A stretch of DNA of 61,349 nt from Actinomycetes bacterium (GCA_024276495.1 JAJRXC010000078.1:1-61349), one strand, 5' to 3'. Shown: positions 16,936 through 25,731, numbered from the stretch's first letter. Notes: generated by a model not told the origin, from the sequence alone. A program made the numbers and translations.

Positions 16936-17619
16936 TCACCGGCTCGGCGGACGATCCGCGGCCAGAATCGGCTCGCGGGTGTACCACCAGTCGTCGCCGG
17001 GGATGTCGTCGACCTGGCGGAAGGTCATGCTCATCCGAGGAGCCGCGAACGCCATCTTGGGGACACAGTGCTCCCAGGCGTGCTGACAGGCGCCACCCAT
17101 CACGAGCAGGTCGCCCGATCCCAGGGTGAGGCGAAGCGAGGGGCCACCCGCCATCGGTCGCAGCCCGAAGCGTCGGGGCCCGCCGAGCGAGCAGATCGCC
17201 ACGACGGGATCGATGCGTTCGAGACCGATCCGGTCGGCGTGCCAGGCGACCGAGTCGGCGCCGTTGCGGTAGTAGTTGACGAAGTTGGCGTTGATCGGGC
17301 CGCCGTAGCGGGCCTCGAGCCAGCGAATCATCGAGTCGATCAGATCGGCCCGAACCGGATCGTGGAGGTCGAGGCTCGCGTGGAGACGGGGCTCCTCGAC
17401 CATTCGTCCGTACATGGGGCGACGCCCGACCCGCCACTCGAGCTCGTCGGCGAGTGCCTCGAGCAGCCGGTCGGCCCCGTCGAGCCAGTTGCGGCCGCCA
17501 TCGACCCAGCTCCACTCGTCGAGCGCGATGCGTTGGACGGCGGCGCCGGCGACCACAGCCGGTTCGCCCTGGGCGAAAAGGGTGGTCTGGTAGGTGCCGA
17601 GCGCCGCCATGGTCGACAT
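16936..17619 (-). CDS. AlkB-type alkylated-DNA repair dioxygenase, SOS-linked
   Basis: Fe(II)/2-oxoglutarate dioxygenase removing alkyl lesions from nucleic-acid bases. The 227-residue protein keeps the metal triad HxD (H127, D129) and distal histidine (H184 in QHAWEHCVPK), and the 2-oxoglutarate arginines (R195, R201 in PRMSMTFR). NFVNYYRNG and the GSGDLLVMGG strand match ALKBH2/3-like bacterial AlkBs. ATG 17619 is preferred (ATG 17610 also possible): a perfect LexA box sits 5 nt upstream, and the open frame to 17676 would run through it. It is probably induced by DNA damage through LexA. Confidence 0.9.
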   Translation of the reverse strand: MSTMAALGTYQTTLFAQGEPAVVAGAAVQRIALDEWSWVDGGRNWLDGADRLLEALADELEWRVGRRPMYGRMVEEPRLHASLDLHDPVRADLIDSMIRWLEARYGGPINANFVNYYRNGADSVAWHADRIGLERIDPVVAICSLGGPRRFGLRPMAGGPSLRLTLGSGDLLVMGGACQHAWEHCVPKMAFAAPRMSMTFRQVDDIPGDDWWYTREPILAADRPPSR

Positions 17620-17624
17620 GCTAC

Positions 17625-17640
17625 TCGAACAGATGTTCGA
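17625..17640. promoter_or_regulatory. LexA (SOS) box
   Basis: TCGAACAGATGTTCGA is a perfect match to the actinobacterial LexA operator TCGAAC-N4-GTTCGA. It ends 5 nt before the alkB ATG on the minus strand, where repressor would block initiation. The divergent crotonase gene begins at 17697 and has its own -10 box 45 nt away. Confidence 0.88.
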
Positions 17641-17684
17641 TCCACAACCGCCGACCGTCCTTGGTTGCGACGACAACCCTGGCC

Positions 17685-17690
17685 TACGTT
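17685..17690 (+). promoter_or_regulatory. -10 hexamer of second crotonase gene
   Basis: TACGTT, 6 nt before ATG 17697. Confidence 0.55.
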
Positions 17691-17696
17691 GCGGAC

Positions 17697-18464
17697 ATGA
17701 CCGTTCACCTGGAAACCGATGGCCCGGTGCTGATCGTCACCATCGATCGTCCCGAGCGCCGCAACGCCGTCGACCAGGCCACCGCGCTCGCGCTTCGTGA
17801 GGCCTTCGAGGCGTTCAACCGTGATGACGCCAGTCTCGTGGCGATCCTGACCGGCGCCGGCGGCACGTTTTGTGCCGGCGCCGACCTGAAGGCGATCGCT
17901 GCAGGTGACGGCAACCGGGTCGACATCCACGGCCCCGGGCCGATGGGCCCGACCCGACTCGACCTCGACAAGCCGGTGATCGCGGCGATCGAGGGGCACG
18001 CGGTCGCCGGCGGGATCGAGCTCGCGCTCTGGTGCGACCTCCGGGTCGCCGCCGCCGACGCGACGCTCGGAGTGTTCTGTCGGCGGTGGGGCGTCCCCTT
18101 GGTCGACGGGGGCACCATCCGCCTTCCCCGGCTGATCGGCGCCTCGAGGGCCGCCGACTTGATCCTCACCGGTCGGGCCGTGGGCGGCGAGGAAGCCCTC
18201 GCGATGGGGCTGGTCAACCGGCTCGCCGCCTCGGGCGAGGCGCTGGCCGACGCCCGAGCACTCGCCCACGAGCTCGCCGCCTTCCCGCCGCGGTGTCTGC
18301 GGTCGGATCTGCGCTCGAGCAGGGACCAATGGGATCTCGATCTCGACGCGGCCCTGACCCACGAAGCAGATCTCGGACTCGCCACGATCATCAGCGGCGA
18401 GACCCGAGAGGGCGCCGCCCGCTTCGCGGCCGGAGAGGGTCGACACGGCGCCTCGGCCGGGTGA
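17697..18464 (+). CDS. Enoyl-CoA hydratase/isomerase family protein (2)
   Basis: A 255-residue crotonase. LTGAGGTFCAGADLKAIA and AIEGHAVAGGIELALW form the oxyanion hole. In place of the usual catalytic-glutamate segment it has GVFCRRWGVPLVDGGTIRLPRL, a pattern of a crotonase subgroup whose members are often not simple hydratases. It lies divergent from alkB across 77 nt. The substrate is unknown. Confidence 0.86.
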   Translation: MTVHLETDGPVLIVTIDRPERRNAVDQATALALREAFEAFNRDDASLVAILTGAGGTFCAGADLKAIAAGDGNRVDIHGPGPMGPTRLDLDKPVIAAIEGHAVAGGIELALWCDLRVAAADATLGVFCRRWGVPLVDGGTIRLPRLIGASRAADLILTGRAVGGEEALAMGLVNRLAASGEALADARALAHELAAFPPRCLRSDLRSSRDQWDLDLDAALTHEADLGLATIISGETREGAARFAAGEGRHGASAG

Positions 18465-18494
18465 CGCGGGCGCGGTCGGTTCCGCCCCGTGTGG

Positions 18495-19563
18495 TCACAA
18501 CGGTGGTGGCAGCGGCCGGGAGCGCACGGTCAGGAGGCGCTGCACCGAGCGGGTGAGCGCAACATAGAGCAGGCGGAGGCCGTTGGGGAGTCCGACGATG
18601 TCGGCCGGTTCGACCACGATGGTCACGTCGAACTCGAGTCCCTTGCGGTGCGGGGGTCGACCACGGAGATCCGATGGTCGAGCGCGACCGTCCGGCGGGT
18701 GTCGCCGGCATCGAGGCGGGTCGCGAGGAGGTCGGCCAACACCGTGTCGATGTGGGCCGGCCCGGCGATGACACCGATCGTCGCCCACTCGTCTCCGAGG
18801 TCGCCGGCGAGGGCCGTCACCGCCGCCGCGAGCACGGCCGTGTCGACCTCGTGGTGCTCGGGGCCGCGGCCACGACCACGGATCGACGTGGACGGGGTGA
18901 TGTCAGGCGCGGTCACGGCCAGAAGACGGTTCGCGTAGTCGAGGATCGGCCCCGGAACCCGATAGCCGACGGTCAGCTCTCGGCGCCGGAGTCGGTCCGG
19001 CTCCACACCGAGGCCATCTCGCCGCTTCGACCCCGCTCGATCTCGGCCAGGACCGGATCGGGTACACCCGCGGCCGCGATCGACTCGGGGTCATCGAGGT
19101 GCTCGTCGAAGATCGCGATCAGCTCGTCGACCTCACAGGTGAACCGCCGGCGCAGCACGAGGCCCAACGGGTCGGCGCCCGTCGCCCGATAGAACGGAAC
19201 GGCGACGGGCGCCCGCCAGTCGACGATCACCGGGGCGCCGGATTCGTCCTCGATGTGACGGCGTCCCACGTAGAACCGTGCCCCGGAGGCGAGCGTCTCG
19301 TCCTCGTCGATGCGGCCGAAGGCGAGATTGACCGCACCGACGTCGACCGCGGCTCGTCGCCGAGCCAGGTGGGCCCGGGTGATCCTCGCGTCGGCGGAGC
19401 TCTCGTCTCGCACTCGCTGCTCGCCGAACTCGAGGGCCTGTGCGCTGCGGGCGACCATCGTGTCCAATGCCGCACGGGCGTGGTGGAGGTACGCCTGCTC
19501 CGCCGCGTGGTCCGGGTGGGTTTCGGCGGACTCGCGCCCCTCGCTGTCCGTCATGGCGGCCAA
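18495..19563 (-). pseudogene. Relic of HelR/HelD-type RNA polymerase-recycling ATPase
   Basis: The remains of a superfamily 1 helicase-like gene whose intact relatives (about 700+ residues) release stalled RNA polymerase. The first ~185 codons (frame from 19563) match the HelD N-terminal region: coiled-coil start, then RFYVGRRHIEDESG, VIVDWRAPVAVPFYRAT. It then jumps, near 19010, to a different frame that begins at late helicase sequence (RELTVGYRVPGPILDYAN). The whole Walker A/motor core is missing. A second one-base shift near 18645 separates VVDPRTA from KGLEFDVTIVVEPADIVG and LRLLYVALTRSVQRLL. A large internal deletion plus two frame changes rule out a working ATPase. Confidence 0.82.
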
Positions 19564-19597
19564 AACTACCCTCCCCGGAGCGGCCGGGTCGCAGAGA

Positions 19598-19603
19598 TAC
19601 GAT
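19598..19603 (+). promoter_or_regulatory. -10 hexamer of MBOAT gene
   Basis: TACGAT 34 nt before the GTG. This predicts a leader of roughly 28 nt carrying AGGAGGT at 19620-19626, a leadered contrast to most first genes here. Confidence 0.45.
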
Positions 19604-19637
19604 CGGCCCGGGCGGACGCAGGAGGTCCCCGTTTCCC

Positions 19638-21146
19638 GTGCTGTTCCCCACGTTCACATTCGCGGCGTTCTTCGCCGTGGTGCTCCCCGTGAGCTGGATG
19701 TTGAGGGAACGCGTGACCGCGTGGAAGCTGTTCATCCTCTCGGCGTCCTACTACTTCTACGGCTACTGGGACACCCGCTTCCTTTTGCTCCTGGCCTCGA
19801 TGACGATCGGAAACGAGGTCGCGGCGGTCGTGATCCATCGGAGCCGGCGTGGCGGCGGACGCCGGACGGCGGTCGTCGCCGCCGTCGCGATGAACGTCGT
19901 CGTGCTCGGATTCTTCAAGTACTACGACTTCTTCACCGACAGCCTCGACCGCAACCTCGGCCTGTCGAGTCCGGCCCTCAACGTCGTGTTGCCGATCGGC
20001 ATCTCGTTCTACACGTTCCAGGGCATCAGCTACGTCGTCGACGTGTACCGCCGCGACACGACGCCGGCGCCGCTGCTCGACTTCGCCGTCTACCTGTCGT
20101 TCTTCCCGCAGCTCGTCGCCGGGCCGATCGTGCGGGCCACCGAGTTCCTGCCCGAGCTGCGATCCGAACGCGTGCCCGACCAGGTCGAGGTCGGCAGGGC
20201 GGTCGTGTTGATCGGCCGGGGCCTGTTCAAGAAGGTGGTGATCGCCGACTTCCTCGGTCGGGCGATCGTCGACCAGACGTTCGGAACCCCCGGCGAGTTC
20301 GGCGGTCTCGATGTGCTCTTCGGCGTCTACGGCTACGCCATCCAGCTCTACGCCGACTTCAGCGGCTACACCGACATGGCGATCGGTCTCGCGCTCCTCC
20401 TCGGGTTCCGATTCCCCCAGAACTTCGATCGACCCTATGCCGCGGTGTCGGTGCAGGACTTCTGGCGCCGGTGGCACATGACCCTTTCCCGGTGGCTCCG
20501 CGACTATCTCTACTTCCCGCTCGGCGGGAATCGGAAGGGTCAGGTCATCAAGTACCGCAACCTCCTCATCACGATGGGCCTCGGCGGTCTCTGGCACGGT
20601 GCCGCGGGCACGTTTGTCGTCTGGGGGCTCTACCAGGGGCTCGGGATGGCGGGGGAGCGCCTGCTGTCCGATCTGCGGGGCGAGCAGGATGTCCCCCTCG
20701 ACTCCCGCGACGTTCGGATCACCGAGATCGCCCGGCTCCACAGCGGCGCCGCGGTCGACGCCTGGCGTGAGGATCCGTCGTCACCGGTGCCGTTCACTCC
20801 CCTCGAGGTGAGATCCCTGTGGCTCGGACGGGTCGTGACGTTCCACTTCGTCTGCATCGGCTGGATCATCTTCAACAGCGAGTCGCTGGGTCGGGCCGGT
20901 GACGTCTTCGTCGCCCTCTTCCAGGGGTGGGGTCAGGCTCCCGAACTGGTCAACCCGCTCGTCGTCTTGGTCATCGCGGGGTCCATCGCCGCCCAGTACG
21001 TGCCACCGTTGTTGGCCCGGCAATGGGCCGCGATGTGCTCGGTGATCCACCCGATCGTGGTCTCGGTGGCCTTTGCCGTCTGGATCATGGTCGTCGTCGC
21101 GCTCGGTCCCGACGGGATCAGCGATTTCATCTACTTCCAGTTCTGA
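19638..21146 (+). CDS. MBOAT-family membrane O-acyltransferase (AlgI-like)
   Basis: Multi-span membrane acyltransferase of 502 residues that moves acyl groups across the membrane to a surface polymer. Hallmarks are VLPIGISFYTFQGISYVVDVYR, LYADFSGYTDMAIG, FPQNFDRPY, DFWRRWHMTLSRWLRDYLYFP and the catalytic histidine in GLGGLWHGAAGTF. GTG 19638 follows AGGAGGT; the first residues LFPTFTFAAFFAVVLPVSW are the usual MBOAT N-terminus. The SGNH gene 15 nt downstream is the expected partner, as in alginate or peptidoglycan O-acetylation pairs. Confidence 0.92.
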   Translation: MLFPTFTFAAFFAVVLPVSWMLRERVTAWKLFILSASYYFYGYWDTRFLLLLASMTIGNEVAAVVIHRSRRGGGRRTAVVAAVAMNVVVLGFFKYYDFFTDSLDRNLGLSSPALNVVLPIGISFYTFQGISYVVDVYRRDTTPAPLLDFAVYLSFFPQLVAGPIVRATEFLPELRSERVPDQVEVGRAVVLIGRGLFKKVVIADFLGRAIVDQTFGTPGEFGGLDVLFGVYGYAIQLYADFSGYTDMAIGLALLLGFRFPQNFDRPYAAVSVQDFWRRWHMTLSRWLRDYLYFPLGGNRKGQVIKYRNLLITMGLGGLWHGAAGTFVVWGLYQGLGMAGERLLSDLRGEQDVPLDSRDVRITEIARLHSGAAVDAWREDPSSPVPFTPLEVRSLWLGRVVTFHFVCIGWIIFNSESLGRAGDVFVALFQGWGQAPELVNPLVVLVIAGSIAAQYVPPLLARQWAAMCSVIHPIVVSVAFAVWIMVVVALGPDGISDFIYFQF

Positions 21147-21161
21147 GAGGAGGAAACCGAG

Positions 21162-22295
21162 TTGGAGCACACGGACCCGCTCGAACGGGCAACGCATCTG
21201 CGCACGAGGGTCGAGCCCTGGGACGACGAGAAGTTCAAGGACGCGCGGGAACGGGACCTTCGCCAGCGGACCGCCGATGCGCGCGCCGCGGTGATCGCGG
21301 TGTTGATCTGCCTGCTGCTCGCCACGTTGCTCACCTCGGGAAAGCTCGTCGACATCGCGGAACGCCAAGAGCTCGGTCCCACCCGCGACCGTCAACTGGC
21401 GGTCGCGGAGGCGGTTGATCGCGTTGCCAACTTCTTGTCCCTCAACCGCCCGTACGACCTCATCCAGGACATCCGGGGGGTCGGCGAGGACGCCGCGGCC
21501 CGGATCGACACGATCGACGAGGTGGTCGCCGATCTCGATCTCGAGCCGGTGTCGTCCGTCCCGGCAGCCGTCGATGCCCCGCCGGAGCGTGCCGGTGGGT
21601 CGACCCCGTCGACGACGACCACCACCGAGGCGCCGGTCGAGCCGTTGCGAACCGTCACCGACGACACACCGCTCACCGTCTTCGTCGGCGGCGACAGCCA
21701 GGCCGAGTTCCTGGCCCAGGCCATCACGACCGAATCCGGCCTGGCCCTCCGCGTCGAATCCGAACCGGAGATCTCCACGAGCCTTGCCCGCCCCGACTAC
21801 TTCAACTGGCCGGCGCGGCTGCGCGAGGTCGACGCGGCGCTCATGCCCGAGGCGGTCGTGCTGTTCCTCGGGGCCAACGACTACCAGGACATGGCGGACG
21901 CCGACGGGAATCGGCTCGTCCAGGGAAGTCCGGAGTGGCGGGACGAATGGACCCGGCGCCTGGGGATCACCTTCGATCTCCTGGCCCGCGACGGACGCCA
22001 CGTCTTCTGGGTGACCCAGCCGCCGATGCGAGATGGGCGACTCGACGAGGGCATCGAGTTGATCAACGACCTCGCCGCGCCCGTGATCGCCGCCCGGGAC
22101 TTCGTGACCGAGATCGAGATCTGGGAGATGTTCGGAGGTGCGTCCGGTTTCTCGGAACGGGTGGTCGGACCCGACGGGGTCGAGACGAGGGCCCGGATCG
22201 ACGACGGTGTCCATCTCACCCGCGGCGCCGCGTCGTGGGTCGCCGACCTCGTCTTCGCCGAGATGAACGAGGTATGGGACTTCGAGGGAGGTTGA
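21162..22295 (+). CDS. Membrane-anchored SGNH (DUF459-like) hydrolase/transferase
   Basis: A 377-residue protein with TTG start after GAGAGGAGG. It has a cytoplasmic N-terminus about 1-40, one membrane helix (AVIAVLICLLLATLLTSG), a Thr/Pro-rich stalk (about 140-160), and an extracellular SGNH domain with block I GGDSQAEF, block III LGANDYQ and block V DGVHLTRGA; the Ser, Asn, Asp and His positions are intact. It probably receives acyl groups from the MBOAT protein and places them on a cell-wall polymer, by analogy with AlgI/AlgX and PatA/PatB. Confidence 0.85.
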   Translation: MEHTDPLERATHLRTRVEPWDDEKFKDARERDLRQRTADARAAVIAVLICLLLATLLTSGKLVDIAERQELGPTRDRQLAVAEAVDRVANFLSLNRPYDLIQDIRGVGEDAAARIDTIDEVVADLDLEPVSSVPAAVDAPPERAGGSTPSTTTTTEAPVEPLRTVTDDTPLTVFVGGDSQAEFLAQAITTESGLALRVESEPEISTSLARPDYFNWPARLREVDAALMPEAVVLFLGANDYQDMADADGNRLVQGSPEWRDEWTRRLGITFDLLARDGRHVFWVTQPPMRDGRLDEGIELINDLAAPVIAARDFVTEIEIWEMFGGASGFSERVVGPDGVETRARIDDGVHLTRGAASWVADLVFAEMNEVWDFEGG

Positions 22296-22305
22296 GCCGG
22301 GCGCG

Positions 22306-22866
22306 TCAGTTGTCGCGGGGATCGCGGGGATAGTTCGCGAGCCGAGCGAGGGGGCCGCGCTGGCGGCCGAGAACCTCCCACCACAGCTCGAACGGGTCGT
22401 CCGTGTGGACGTCGGTCAGCTCGGCGTCGAGCACGTACCAGCCTTCCTGGAGAAGTTCCGCCTCCAATTGTCCGGCCGCCCAACCGGCGTATCCCGCGAA
22501 CATCCGCACCTCGTCGAGCCCGGGCACGTCACTGGGGTCGACATCGAGGTCGACCGTCCCGATTCGGCCGAGAATCTGGTTCCAGTTGTCGCCGGCGTCG
22601 TCGAGAACGACCGACGCCAAAGCGATGACCGACGAGGGCGATACCGGGCCACCGATAAAGATCACGCCGGGCGGCACCGCTTTGGCGGCCCACGGCGCGA
22701 TCGTCGCCGCCACCGGGAGCTCGCTCGGACGGTTCAGCACCACACCGATCGCGCCTTCGTCGTTGTGTTCGAGCATGAAGATGACGGTCCGGGCGAAGTT
22801 CGGATCGAGCAGCGACGGGGTCGCCACGAGGATCCGGCCGCGGGTCGAGTCATGCATCGCGGCCAT
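22306..22866 (-). CDS. YqgE/AlgH family protein
   Basis: A small cytosolic family (UPF0301) of unclear function, sometimes linked to exopolysaccharide regulation. About 186 residues with RILVATPSLLDPNFARTVIFMLEHND, GAIGVVLNRPSE, FIGGPVS, and MFAGYAGWAAGQLEAEL. ATG 22866 or 22857 are both possible starts; the longer frame to 22932 overlaps the divergent thiD promoter. Confidence 0.9.
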   Translation of the reverse strand: MAAMHDSTRGRILVATPSLLDPNFARTVIFMLEHNDEGAIGVVLNRPSELPVAATIAPWAAKAVPPGVIFIGGPVSPSSVIALASVVLDDAGDNWNQILGRIGTVDLDVDPSDVPGLDEVRMFAGYAGWAAGQLEAELLQEGWYVLDAELTDVHTDDPFELWWEVLGRQRGPLARLANYPRDPRDN

Positions 22867-22943
22867 TCTCGCGTGCGCGGTCGCGTGTGTCCGGTCCGGG
22901 CGTGTCGCGATTGTCGGCGGGGGCTGTGGCACGATCGGGGTCG

Positions 22944-23747
22944 ATGACCCCGCCGCTCGTCCTCACCGTCGGTGCCCACGACCCTCTCGGCGGCGCCGGG
23001 ATCGCCGCTGACCTCGCGACGTTCGCCGCGTTCGGTGTGCACGGCCTGGTCGCGATCACGGCGGTGACGGCCCAGCGGTTCGATTCGGTCGATCGGGTCG
23101 CCGCGACCGAACCCGACATGATGGCCGCCCAGCTCGATGCGATCTCGGCCGATTGTCGTCCGGTCGCGATGAAGGTGGGGCTGTTGTTCGACGCCGCCCA
23201 GGTCGAAGTGGTCGCGGCCCGAATCGCCGATGGTCGACTTCCCCGCCCGGTGGTCGATCCGGTCATGGTCGACGGCCGAGGTCGCCGGTTCGTCCCGCCC
23301 GATGTCGAGGCCGCCTGCCGGGCCCACCTCTTTCCGCAGGCCGAGGCGTTGACCCCCAACCGGGCCGAGGCGGCACTGCTCGGGAGCACCCCGGCGGCGC
23401 TGGCCGGTCTCGGGCCGGAGGTCGTCGTCGTCACCGGAGGTGGCGCCGATGGGGTCGACGTTGTGATCTCGGCCGACGGCACGACCGCGGAGCTCGCCGG
23501 CGCGTGGATCGACACATCCAACGTGCGGGGGAGTGGCTGCACCTTCGCGGCGGCGCTCACCGCGGCGCGGGCCCGGGGCCGGGATCTGAGTGATGCCACG
23601 CGGGAGGCGAAGCGGTTCGTGTCGGACCGGCTGCGGGACAGCGCCGGCTGGCGGATCGGTCCGCCCGGCGGGGTCGGGCCCGTGTCGCACCGCTGTCCCG
23701 ACCTCGGGAGCGGAGATCAGGGGACGTCGGCCCAGTCGTCGCCGTAG
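22944..23747 (+). CDS. thiD: Hydroxymethylpyrimidine/phosphomethylpyrimidine kinase
   Basis: Phosphorylates HMP and HMP-P for thiamine synthesis. The ribokinase-like fold has GAHDPLGGAGIAADL at the N-terminus (usually SGSDPSGGAGIQAD), AMKVGLL, VVDPVMV, LTPNRAEAALL and NVRGSGCTFAAAL with the catalytic GxGC. ATG 22944 begins exactly at the family N-terminus. The last ~30 residues are non-conserved and the gene overlaps the convergent SET gene by 31 nt. No TPP riboswitch is evident in the short upstream region. Confidence 0.88.
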   Translation: MTPPLVLTVGAHDPLGGAGIAADLATFAAFGVHGLVAITAVTAQRFDSVDRVAATEPDMMAAQLDAISADCRPVAMKVGLLFDAAQVEVVAARIADGRLPRPVVDPVMVDGRGRRFVPPDVEAACRAHLFPQAEALTPNRAEAALLGSTPAALAGLGPEVVVVTGGGADGVDVVISADGTTAELAGAWIDTSNVRGSGCTFAAALTAARARGRDLSDATREAKRFVSDRLRDSAGWRIGPPGGVGPVSHRCPDLGSGDQGTSAQSSP

Positions 23748-24034
23748 TCGAAGAGCAGCTCCTCGTCCGCGGCGATGTCGCGCACGGCGTAGAGATCGGC
23801 GCCGTCGAACTCGACGTTCGGCGTTCGGCTGTGGTTCAGGAACCGAAGGACCCCGGCGCCGTCGACTCCCTCCCACTCACCGTCGTCGTCTTCGACCCAC
23901 AAGACGTAGGTGCCGTCGACCGCGGTCCGACGTCCGCAGTAGCGGCCGATCAGGGTTCCGTTCGGAATCGGGCCGACCGCGAACACGCCGATGCCGTGCA
24001 CGGACGAAGGGCGGGCCTCGACGAGATCGCTCAC
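23717..24034 (-). CDS. Single-domain SET protein
   Basis: A 105-residue stand-alone SET domain, a fold of S-adenosylmethionine-dependent lysine methyltransferases. VHGIGVFAVGPIPNGTLIGRYCG, the pseudoknot segments FLNHSRTPN and ELLFDYG are intact. GTG start overlaps the preceding stop by GTGA. The protein target is unknown; bacterial members of this short type are little studied. Confidence 0.85.
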   Translation of the reverse strand: MSDLVEARPSSVHGIGVFAVGPIPNGTLIGRYCGRRTAVDGTYVLWVEDDDGEWEGVDGAGVLRFLNHSRTPNVEFDGADLYAVRDIAADEELLFDYGDDWADVP

Positions 24035-24390
24035 GGCTGATCGTCGGCCCGTAGTGGGACGATCTCGGCCTCCTGGTCGGCGTCGGGTCCGTGACGATGC
24101 CGGCTGTCGGCGATCATCGATCTCGACAAGGCGAGCACGGCGAGGTCCTCCATGTCGGCCCGGAGAGGGTCGCGCAGGAACCCGTCGACCGACGACGAGT
24201 CGGGAAACGACATCACGAGCAGCGCGTCGGGCGCGCCGGGTCCCGCGTCGACCTCGGCGGCGCGGCGCTCGAGAATTCCCCGGTTGCGGGGCAAAAGGCC
24301 GACGAGTTGCTCGACATAGTCGTTGAACGCATCGGGGGCGCCCGCGCTCCAGAGGCGCAACGTGAGCTCGATGCGGGTCGAGTCATCCAT
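24031..24390 (-). CDS. Small alpha/beta-barrel-like protein of unknown function
   Basis: A 119-residue protein. The pattern LTLRLWSAG..., VEQLVGLLPRNRGILERR, PDALLVMSFPDSSSVDGFLRDP resembles dimeric alpha-beta barrel proteins (DUF1330/EthD-like), but I cannot place it firmly. ATG 24390 has TACCGT 6 nt upstream. It is translationally coupled to the SET-domain gene. Confidence 0.65.
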   Translation of the reverse strand: MDDSTRIELTLRLWSAGAPDAFNDYVEQLVGLLPRNRGILERRAAEVDAGPGAPDALLVMSFPDSSSVDGFLRDPLRADMEDLAVLALSRSMIADSRHRHGPDADQEAEIVPLRADDQP

Positions 24391-24396
24391 GGACCA

Positions 24397-24402
24397 ACGG
24401 TA
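24397..24402 (-). promoter_or_regulatory. -10 hexamer of SET operon
   Basis: TACCGT on the minus strand, 6 nt before ATG 24390. Confidence 0.55.
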
Positions 24403-24483
24403 GCGCTGCCCGTCGGGTGGCTCGGGAAAAGTCGTGGATGGCCGGGTGGCGCGGTGGCCGGCGGGCCGGTGCCGACCGGCGGA

Positions 24484-25725
24484 TCAGTGGTGGACGCGGG
24501 CGAACAGGGCCTTCAGGTACGCGCCCTGGGGAAAGCCGATCGGATGGTCGAGCGGGTGCCCGGTGCGGTCGAGCTCGTCGAGGTCGACGCCGACGCTGCG
24601 GGCGGTGGCGTGCACACCGGCGAAGAACTCATCGGCGGTCACCCGGCTCGAACACGATGCCTGGACGAGCACACCGTCGGTGTCGGTGAGGGCGAGTCCG
24701 AGCCGGGTCAGGCGTTGGTAGGCGGCGAGGGCACCGGCGACGCTCGCCTGGCGTTGCGCGAACGACGGAGGGTCGACGACGACGAGCCCGAATCGTTCGC
24801 CGCGGCGGACCAGACCATCCATGACCTCGAACGCGTCGCCGTGATGGCCGATGTGGGTGGCCGCGGCGACGGCGGAGACGTCGGCGTTGTGGGCCATGTT
24901 GCGTTTCGCCGCATCGACCGCCGGCCCTGACAGGTCGACACTGCGCACCTCCGTGGCCCCACCGGCCGCGGCGTGCACCGAGAAGCCGCCGGTGCAGCTG
25001 AAGACGTCGATGACCCGTTGGCCCTCGGCGAGGTCGCGGACGCGGGCCCGGTTGTCCCGCTGGTCGAGGAAATGGCCGGTCTTCTGTCCGGTCGTGGGAT
25101 GGGCTTCGAACGTCAGCCCGTTCTCGACGAACATGACCGGCTCCGTCGGCATGGGCCCGTGAAGGGTCGCGCCCTCGACCAATCCGAGGTCCGGGCGCGG
25201 GGCGAGGGACCGGGCCAGCCGCACGATCATCGAGGTCGGCGCGAGCCGTTCGACGAGCGCCGGTACGAGCGCGCGGAGGTGAGGGATCCACGCCGGTGAG
25301 TAGATCTTGACGACCGCGACGTCGGAATAGACGTCGACCACGATTCCCGGCATCCCGTCGTTCTCGCCGTGGATGACCCGATGTGCGTTGTGGGCCGGAT
25401 CGTCGAGCAGGGCCCGGCGGTGCTCGATGGCCGCGTCGATTCGGTCGGCCCAGAAAGCGGCGTCGATGGGTGTCGGTCGACCACGGTGGAGCACCTTGAT
25501 GCGGATCGGGGAGTCGGGGTCCCACAGGCCGATCGCGGCGAAGTCGCGGTCGTCGTCGAAGACGACCGCCAGGTCGCCGGGCGCACCGTCGTGGGAGACC
25601 GATGTGATCGACGCGTCGTATATCCAGGGGTGGCCGCGGCGGAGGTGACGATGGGCGTCCTTCGTGACCCGCACGGCCAGACGCTTCCCGCCCGGGGAGG
25701 GAAGGGCGGCGAGATCGACGGTCAC
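24484..25725 (-). CDS. PUA-domain class I rRNA methyltransferase (RlmI-like)
   Basis: A 413-residue SAM-dependent methyltransferase of the RlmI/YccW group, which methylates cytosine-5 in 23S rRNA. An N-terminal PUA domain (LRRGHPWIYDASITSV) is followed by GENDGMPGIVVDVYSD and the Rossmann domain with DVFSCTGGFSVHAAAGGA, VDLSGPAVDAAKRN and VVVDPPSFA. The GTG start is set by TAGCGT 6 nt upstream. The exact nucleotide target is inferred from family only. Confidence 0.87.
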   Translation of the reverse strand: MTVDLAALPSPGGKRLAVRVTKDAHRHLRRGHPWIYDASITSVSHDGAPGDLAVVFDDDRDFAAIGLWDPDSPIRIKVLHRGRPTPIDAAFWADRIDAAIEHRRALLDDPAHNAHRVIHGENDGMPGIVVDVYSDVAVVKIYSPAWIPHLRALVPALVERLAPTSMIVRLARSLAPRPDLGLVEGATLHGPMPTEPVMFVENGLTFEAHPTTGQKTGHFLDQRDNRARVRDLAEGQRVIDVFSCTGGFSVHAAAGGATEVRSVDLSGPAVDAAKRNMAHNADVSAVAAATHIGHHGDAFEVMDGLVRRGERFGLVVVDPPSFAQRQASVAGALAAYQRLTRLGLALTDTDGVLVQASCSSRVTADEFFAGVHATARSVGVDLDELDRTGHPLDHPIGFPQGAYLKALFARVHH

Positions 25726-25731
25726 GGTTCG

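Noticed and set aside
16924-16943. GCCGGT...ACCGGC as a terminator between convergent genes
   Set aside because: Only a 6-bp stem with an 8-nt loop in very GC-rich sequence and partly coding; expected by chance here.
18973-19006. Treating the HelR-like pieces as two separate small genes
   Set aside because: Both pieces match different ends of the same helicase family in the correct order and strand, so a single degraded gene explains them better.
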